From: an uncultured Roseicyclus sp.
GTDB taxonomy: Bacteria; Pseudomonadota; Alphaproteobacteria; Rhodobacterales; Rhodobacteraceae
NCBI GenBank assembly: GCA_937139335.1
Contig: CAKZPN010000052.1
Location: 1-38,287 of the forward strand
Reading direction: 5' to 3'
Length of the DNA stretch: 38,287 bases
The notes under the pieces were generated by a model that saw nothing but the letters and a program-made list of their open reading frames with translations, searched no databases and was not told the DNA's origin. Each line of letters begins with the position of its first letter. Position 1 is the first letter of the stretch. Position numbers and translations under genes: made by a program. Of this stretch, positions 34,044 through 38,287 are shown piece by piece.

Positions 34044-34642
34044 AGATTTCCGGCGAGATACAGGTCAAGATCCTCGATCTTGTCCTGCCCCCAGAATTTC
34101 TCGGTGCCGTCGACGATGTAGAAGGGCGCGCCGAAGGCGCCGGCCAGCACCGCGTGTTCGGTGTTGCGGCCGTATTCGTCGGCGCCCTGCAGCATCGCCA
34201 TCCCGGCAAGGCCGCGGTCGAAGCCCGCCGCCTCGAGACAGTCGGCGATCACGTCATCTTGGGCGATGTCGCGCCGGTCGCGCCAGACCGCGCCGGTGAA
34301 CGCCTGCACCAGCTTTCCGAGGTCGCCGCCGCCACCTGCCCGCATCGCCGCGATGAAGGCGTAGGAGGAGGGCGCGGGGTTCACCGCGCGGGTCGGCGGG
34401 TCGAGGTCCATCGGCAGATCGTGCTTGCGGGACTGCCGCCGCAGCTCCTGCGCGCGCAGCTCCAGCCTTGCGGGGTGGCGCTCGGCCGGGGCGGTGCCGC
34501 CGGTGCGCGGAAACACCGCCATGATGTCGAAGGGCTTGTAGGCGATGTCCGCGCCATGGCGCGCCGCCACCTCCTCCATCCGGGTCCCGGCGAGGTAGGT
34601 GTAGGGCGAGATGGTGGAGAAGTAATAATCGATCTGCGCCAT
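34040..34642 (-). CDS. 2-hydroxychromene-2-carboxylate isomerase/DsbA-family protein
   Basis: A 200-residue thioredoxin-fold protein resembling HCCA isomerases. It starts DYYFSTISPYTYLAG, with serines where DsbA has its cysteines (the proposed glutathione-contact site). The middle has PFDIMAVFPRTGGT and RKHDLPMDLDPPTRAVN, and the C-terminal GAFGAPFYIVDGTEKFWGQDKIEDL is typical. It may isomerise aromatic ring-cleavage products with glutathione, or be an uncharacterised glutathione-dependent oxidoreductase; no naphthalene-type pathway is nearby. It pairs with the hydrolase in a coupled unit. Confidence 0.87.
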   Translation of the reverse strand: MAQIDYYFSTISPYTYLAGTRMEEVAARHGADIAYKPFDIMAVFPRTGGTAPAERHPARLELRAQELRRQSRKHDLPMDLDPPTRAVNPAPSSYAFIAAMRAGGGGDLGKLVQAFTGAVWRDRRDIAQDDVIADCLEAAGFDRGLAGMAMLQGADEYGRNTEHAVLAGAFGAPFYIVDGTEKFWGQDKIEDLDLYLAGNL

Positions 34643-34676
34643 CGGTGGGCACCCTTCCTTTTCGGCTTTGCGCGGA

Positions 34677-34695
34677 CCCTAGCCGGGTGCTAGGG
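34677..34695. promoter_or_regulatory. Perfect inverted repeat upstream of prs (candidate operator)
   Basis: CCCTAGC-CGGGT-GCTAGGG, 7-base arms with a 5-base centre, lies between the divergent isomerase gene (start 34642) and prs (start 34760). It contains two copies of the generally rare CTAG. A TTGCGC at 34669-34674 immediately precedes it, so it could overlap a promoter spacer. Confidence 0.45.
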
Positions 34696-34759
34696 GGTGT
34701 CAATATCCCGAGGCACGGGGGCGCGCCATGGGACCGGCTGCCACGAGGGACCAGAACAC

Positions 34760-35788
34760 ATGCCTGCACAAGACCCGAAGCTCATTTCCGGGAACGCGAA
34801 CCGTTCGCTTGCCACCGCGATTTCCCGCCGCATGTCGATGCATCGCGGGATGCAGGTCGGCCTCGTCGACGCCCGCGTGGAGCGGTTCAACGACGGCGAA
34901 ATATTCGTCGAGGTCTACGAGAACGTCCGTGGCGAGGACATGTTCATCATCCAGCCGACCTCGAAACCGGCGAACGACAACCTGATGGAACTGCTCATCA
35001 TCACCGACGCCCTGCGCCGGTCGAGCGCGGCGCGGATCACGGCGGTCGTGCCCTATTTCGGCTACGCACGGCAGGACCGCCGCACCAAGGCGCGCACGCC
35101 GATCTCGTCCAAGCTGGCGGCCAACATGATGGTCGCCGCCGGGATCGAGCGGGTGTTGACGATGGACCTGCATGCCGCCCAGATTCAGGGGTTCTTCGAC
35201 ATTCCGGTCGACAACCTCTACGCCTCGCCGATCTTCGCGCTCGACATCCTGCATCAGTTCAACGGCGACATGGCCGACGTGATGGTGGTCTCGCCCGACG
35301 TGGGCGGCGTGGCCCGCGCGCGCGAGCTGGCAACGCGGATCGGCGTGCCGCTGGCGATCGTCGACAAGCGGCGCGAGAAGGCGGGCGAGGTCGCGGGCAT
35401 GACCGTGATCGGGGACGTCTCGGGCCAGAAATGCCTGATCGTCGACGACATGTGCGACACAGCCGGCACGCTCTGCAAGGCCGCCGACGTTCTGATGGAG
35501 GCAGGCGCGACGGAAGTCCACGCCTACACCACGCACGGGGTGCTGTCCGGCCCGGCGGTGGAGCGGATCACCGGATCGGTGCTGAAATCGCTTGTCATCA
35601 CCGACACGATCGAGGCCTCGGCGGCGGCCAAGGCCTGCCCCAACATCCGCGTCGTGCCCACCGCGCCGATGTTCGCCCAGGCCATCGTGAACATCTGGAA
35701 CGGCACCAGCGTCTCGTCGCTGTTCGACACCGCGACGCTGATCCCGATCTATGAAGGGCTTTACCCCAAGGGCATGTGGGGCCGCTGA
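34760..35788 (+). CDS. prs: Ribose-phosphate pyrophosphokinase
   Basis: A 342-residue PRPP synthase: ribose 5-phosphate + ATP to PRPP, the precursor of purines, pyrimidines, NAD, His and Trp. It shows [61 protein letters not shown], the flexible-loop KRRE and the PRPP-binding [13 protein letters not shown]. The ATG at 34760 follows GAGGGA and matches roseobacter starts; it is slightly longer than the E. coli enzyme (about 315 residues). Certain. Confidence 0.97.
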   Translation: MPAQDPKLISGNANRSLATAISRRMSMHRGMQVGLVDARVERFNDGEIFVEVYENVRGEDMFIIQPTSKPANDNLMELLIITDALRRSSAARITAVVPYFGYARQDRRTKARTPISSKLAANMMVAAGIERVLTMDLHAAQIQGFFDIPVDNLYASPIFALDILHQFNGDMADVMVVSPDVGGVARARELATRIGVPLAIVDKRREKAGEVAGMTVIGDVSGQKCLIVDDMCDTAGTLCKAADVLMEAGATEVHAYTTHGVLSGPAVERITGSVLKSLVITDTIEASAAAKACPNIRVVPTAPMFAQAIVNIWNGTSVSSLFDTATLIPIYEGLYPKGMWGR

Positions 35789-35795
35789 TCAGGGC

Positions 35796-36995
35796 TCAGC
35801 GGGCCTGCCGCAGCGCGACCGGAAGGATCACCGCGACAAGGCAGGCCGCCAGGAAGAACGGCGCGCCCGGCCAGTAGACCGGGGCGCCTTCGGCCACGAA
35901 AAACCCGAAGACCGGCGTGAAGACCAGCGGCGCCGCCACCGCGGCGAGCGAGGCGAGGGATGCGATCACGCCCTGCACCATGCCCTGCCGATCCTCGTCG
36001 ACGGTGTTGGCCGCAAGCGCGGTCAGCGTCGGCGGCACCAGGTCGGTCAGGGCCGCCAGCGGCAGGAAGATCGCGAGCGCCCAGAGTGTCGTCGTGAAGC
36101 CGAGGCCGGCGAGCGACACCACCGCGACGCCGAGACCCAGCAGGATGAGCCTGCGTTCCCGCAACCTCCGCACCGCGACCGGCATGACCACGGCCTGCGC
36201 GAAGGCCACCAGGATGCCGTAGGCCGAGAGCGTCAGCCCGATCACCAGCGTCGACCAGCCAAAGACCGCGCGCCCCCAGAACGACCAGAGCGTCGGGTAG
36301 ACCATGTTGGCGAACTCGAAGAGGCCGAGGCAGGTCAGCGGGATGGCGAGGCCGGGGATGCGGAAGGCGCGCAGGATCGTGGCGAAAGGGTTCAGATCGC
36401 GCGCGCCGAAGGGGCGGCGATGCTCGGGGCGGAGCGATTCCGGCAGGACCAGCACCCCGAAGACGACGTTCACCGCCGACAGGCCCGCCGCCAGCCAGAA
36501 CGGCGCCGAGATGTGCCAGGTCGCCGCCAGCCCGCCTATGGCCGGGCCCATCACGAAGCCGATGCCGAAGGCCGCGCCGATCAGCCCAAAGCGGGCGGCG
36601 CGTTGCTCGGGCGGGGTGACGTCGGAGATGTAGGCGGTGGCGGTTATATAGGTCGCGCCAGCCAGCCCGGCGAGCGTGCGCCCGACGAGCAGCACGGCGA
36701 GCGACCCCGCCAGCGCCATCACCACGTAATCGACGGCGAGGAAGGCGAGGGCCGCCAGCAGTACCGGCTTGCGCCCGTAGGCGTCCGAGATCGAGCCGAC
36801 GACGGGACCGAAGACGAAGAGCGCCGCGGCATAGGCCGTCATCAGCAACCCGGCCCAGAGTGCACCCTGCCCCGCGTCCGAGGCGCCGACGCGGTCCATC
36901 AGGTCGGGCATGATCGGGAACACGATGCCGATGCCGATGGCGTCGATCATCAGGGTAGCCAGGATGAACAGGGTAGGTCCGTTGAGCGCGCGCAT
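35796..36995 (-). CDS. TetA-like MFS efflux transporter
   Basis: A 399-residue carrier with 12 predicted membrane helices. It follows the TCR/Tet pattern: IDAIGIGIVFPIMPDLM near the start, motif A GSISDAYGRKPVLL between helices 2 and 3, and motif C-like FVMGPAIGGLAA in helix 5. This pattern is shared by TetA(A/C)-type proteins and many uncharacterised homologues, so actual tetracycline export cannot be claimed. No TetR-type gene is adjacent. It converges with prs (7 bases between stops). Confidence 0.88.
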   Translation of the reverse strand: MRALNGPTLFILATLMIDAIGIGIVFPIMPDLMDRVGASDAGQGALWAGLLMTAYAAALFVFGPVVGSISDAYGRKPVLLAALAFLAVDYVVMALAGSLAVLLVGRTLAGLAGATYITATAYISDVTPPEQRAARFGLIGAAFGIGFVMGPAIGGLAATWHISAPFWLAAGLSAVNVVFGVLVLPESLRPEHRRPFGARDLNPFATILRAFRIPGLAIPLTCLGLFEFANMVYPTLWSFWGRAVFGWSTLVIGLTLSAYGILVAFAQAVVMPVAVRRLRERRLILLGLGVAVVSLAGLGFTTTLWALAIFLPLAALTDLVPPTLTALAANTVDEDRQGMVQGVIASLASLAAVAAPLVFTPVFGFFVAEGAPVYWPGAPFFLAACLVAVILPVALRQAR

Positions 36996-37049
36996 GGCCC
37001 GATATCGACCGGGCGGGTGACAATGGCAAGACGGGGGCGCGCGGCCCCG

Positions 37050-37400
37050 TCAGTAGAGCTGCCAGTCGTCCTCGCCGGCGAGCGGCCCGAAGGCCAGCCA
37101 GTCGGCACGGATGCGCGCCACGCGGCTGTCGCCCCAGGTCCGAAACACCAGGTTGAAGCCGGTTGCGGTGATCTTTTCCGCCCTTAGATCAGCACGTTGA
37201 TTGGTGTCTCCGTCCATGTCCCACATGGAAATTCCGACATGCACCAGCGGAGGCGCGCGAAACGGTTCGGAGAAGCTTACCGCCAGCCGTTTTTCGCGCG
37301 CGCCGTCGCCGGTCCACATCGGGCCGTTGTCCGCGAAATCGCTGAACATCATGACCGACCCTTGGTCGGCCCCGATCAGGTGGTGGCTCAGGCGTTTCAT
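37050..37400 (-). CDS. H-type lectin domain protein
   Basis: A 116-residue protein consisting mainly of an H-type lectin domain: an MFSDFADNGPMWTGDG start, the conserved RLAVSFSEPFRAPPLVHVGISMWD core in two adjoining parts, and FRTWGDSRVARIRADWLAFG. H-type lectins bind GalNAc in snails and slime moulds; bacterial copies are uncharacterised. No signal peptide is visible. It lies downstream of atpC after a strong terminator, so it is probably transcribed alone. The start at 37400 (MKRLSHHLIGADQG) matches what I recall of roseobacter homologues. Confidence 0.85.
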   Translation of the reverse strand: MKRLSHHLIGADQGSVMMFSDFADNGPMWTGDGAREKRLAVSFSEPFRAPPLVHVGISMWDMDGDTNQRADLRAEKITATGFNLVFRTWGDSRVARIRADWLAFGPLAGEDDWQLY

Positions 37401-37495
37401 CTATCCGGTTTCTGTCCTGCTCGCATTTGTCAGCTTGCCGTTACATTCCGCCCGGCCTGTGGACAGATACCGGCGATTCCGGGGCGTTGACCATG

Positions 37496-37528
37496 AAAAA
37501 AGGCCCCCGCAGCGGGCTGCGGGGGCCT
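37496..37528 (-). terminator. Rho-independent terminator of the atp operon
   Basis: On the minus strand a GC-rich stem of at least 11 bp (AGGCCCCCGCA / TGCGGGGGCCT) is followed by TTTTTT, 24 bases after the atpC stop. Confidence 0.92.
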
Positions 37529-37551
37529 CGATATCCTGCGACATGGTCGCG

Positions 37552-37974
37552 TCAGCCCATCATGTGGCCCTTTGCGGCCTCCATGTCGGCCAGCATCTTG
37601 GCCGTGGCGTCCGCGATCGTGTGAGGTGCCTCGGTGTCGGCGCGGGCCTTGTCGTGCGTCGCGCGGGCCTCGGCGATCAGCTCGTCCATGAACTCGGACG
37701 TGACCTCGCTCACCGGCAGTGCCTGCTCGGCCAGCACGGTCACGGTCGGCCCCGCCACGTCGGCAAAACCGCCGGTGACGAAATACGCCGTCTCCGCCCC
37801 GCCCTCGGCGCCCTCGAGCCGGAGGATGCCCGGACGCAGCGTGGTGATCATCGGCGCATGGTCGGCCATCGCCGTCATGTCGCCGTCCGCGCCGGGGATC
37901 TGCACCGCTTCGACCGACAGCGAGGCCAGCCGACGTTCCGGCGAGACCAGATCGAATTGCATCTTCTGTGCCAT
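37552..37974 (-). CDS. atpC: F-type ATP synthase epsilon subunit
   Basis: A 140-residue epsilon subunit of the F1 central stalk. The beta-sandwich N-terminal domain ([27 protein letters not shown], then [14 protein letters not shown]) and [21 protein letters not shown] are standard. A shortened C-terminal helix region ends [12 protein letters not shown]. The start is the ATG at 37974; a TTG one codon upstream is less likely. It lies 11 bases after atpD and is the last gene of the ATP synthase operon, followed by a terminator. Confidence 0.96.
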   Translation of the reverse strand: MAQKMQFDLVSPERRLASLSVEAVQIPGADGDMTAMADHAPMITTLRPGILRLEGAEGGAETAYFVTGGFADVAGPTVTVLAEQALPVSEVTSEFMDELIAEARATHDKARADTEAPHTIADATAKMLADMEAAKGHMMG

Positions 37975-37985
37975 CAAAGGCCCCC

Positions 37986-38287
<302 letters not shown>

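Noticed and set aside
35796..36995. Tetracycline-resistance determinant
   Set aside because: The protein has the TetA-like MFS pattern, but there is no adjacent TetR and many housekeeping carriers share these motifs, so drug specificity cannot be claimed.

Overview
The window is high-GC chromosomal DNA from an alphaproteobacterium, most likely a Rhodobacterales (Roseobacter/Rhodobacter group) member. The evidence is the gene content and order: an Hsp20-DUF1150 pair, divergent lrp/trxB, purEK, a TIGR01459-type HAD protein, ribF-ycgN-ltaE, groESL with CIRCE, Hint/RTX and MORN proteins, an H-type lectin gene next to atpC, and a fused Sat-CysC enzyme. It also carries the GC-rich palindromic intergenic motif typical of the group. 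I see no rRNA, tRNA, CRISPR array, transposase, integrase or phage gene. The first ~920 bases are visibly less GC-rich than the rest and end at a break inside midA.

Layout. 1-920: ribbon-helix-helix protein and a degenerate response regulator. ~920-2893: 5'-truncated midA remnant, pgeF and a 43-codon ORF with a terminator. 2907-6702: TPR-sulfotransferase and Lrp/AsnC regulator, divergent from trxB. 6881-8947: one open frame joining a MarR-type domain to ATP sulfurylase and APS kinase (PAPS synthesis). 9095-11665: two small exported proteins and a long exported MORN-repeat protein. 11834-14625: nadE, DUF1150-hsp20 (with an RpoH-like promoter) and ydcH. 14709-16260: purEK. 16268-20328: lipase-like hydrolase, Nudix protein, and a tight three-gene unit (hydroxyacid dehydrogenase, PhnM-like amidohydrolase, EamA exporter). 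20513-22609: groESL with promoter and CIRCE. 22648-24012: RTX-Hint protein. 24160-29151: family II pyrophosphatase, MFS carrier, membrane methyltransferase, and a Tat-exported 2',3'-cyclic-nucleotide phosphodiesterase with PHO-box-like repeats. 29268-33273: HAD protein, PhaJ-like hydratase behind a PhaR-like palindrome, and ribF-ycgN-ltaE. 33270-35788: hydrolase and DsbA-like isomerase divergent from prs. 35796-38287: TetA-like MFS, H-type lectin, atpC and the 3' end of atpD.

Most of this is core metabolism (NAD, purine/PRPP, flavin, sulfate activation, ATP synthase) with stress and phosphate-scavenging genes. I do not see a complete, obviously new multi-gene system. The points most worth checking are the break in midA, the MarR-Sat-CysC reading frame, the four-repeat supercycle in the MORN protein, the PhaR-like and PHO-like sites, and the PhnM paralogue operon.
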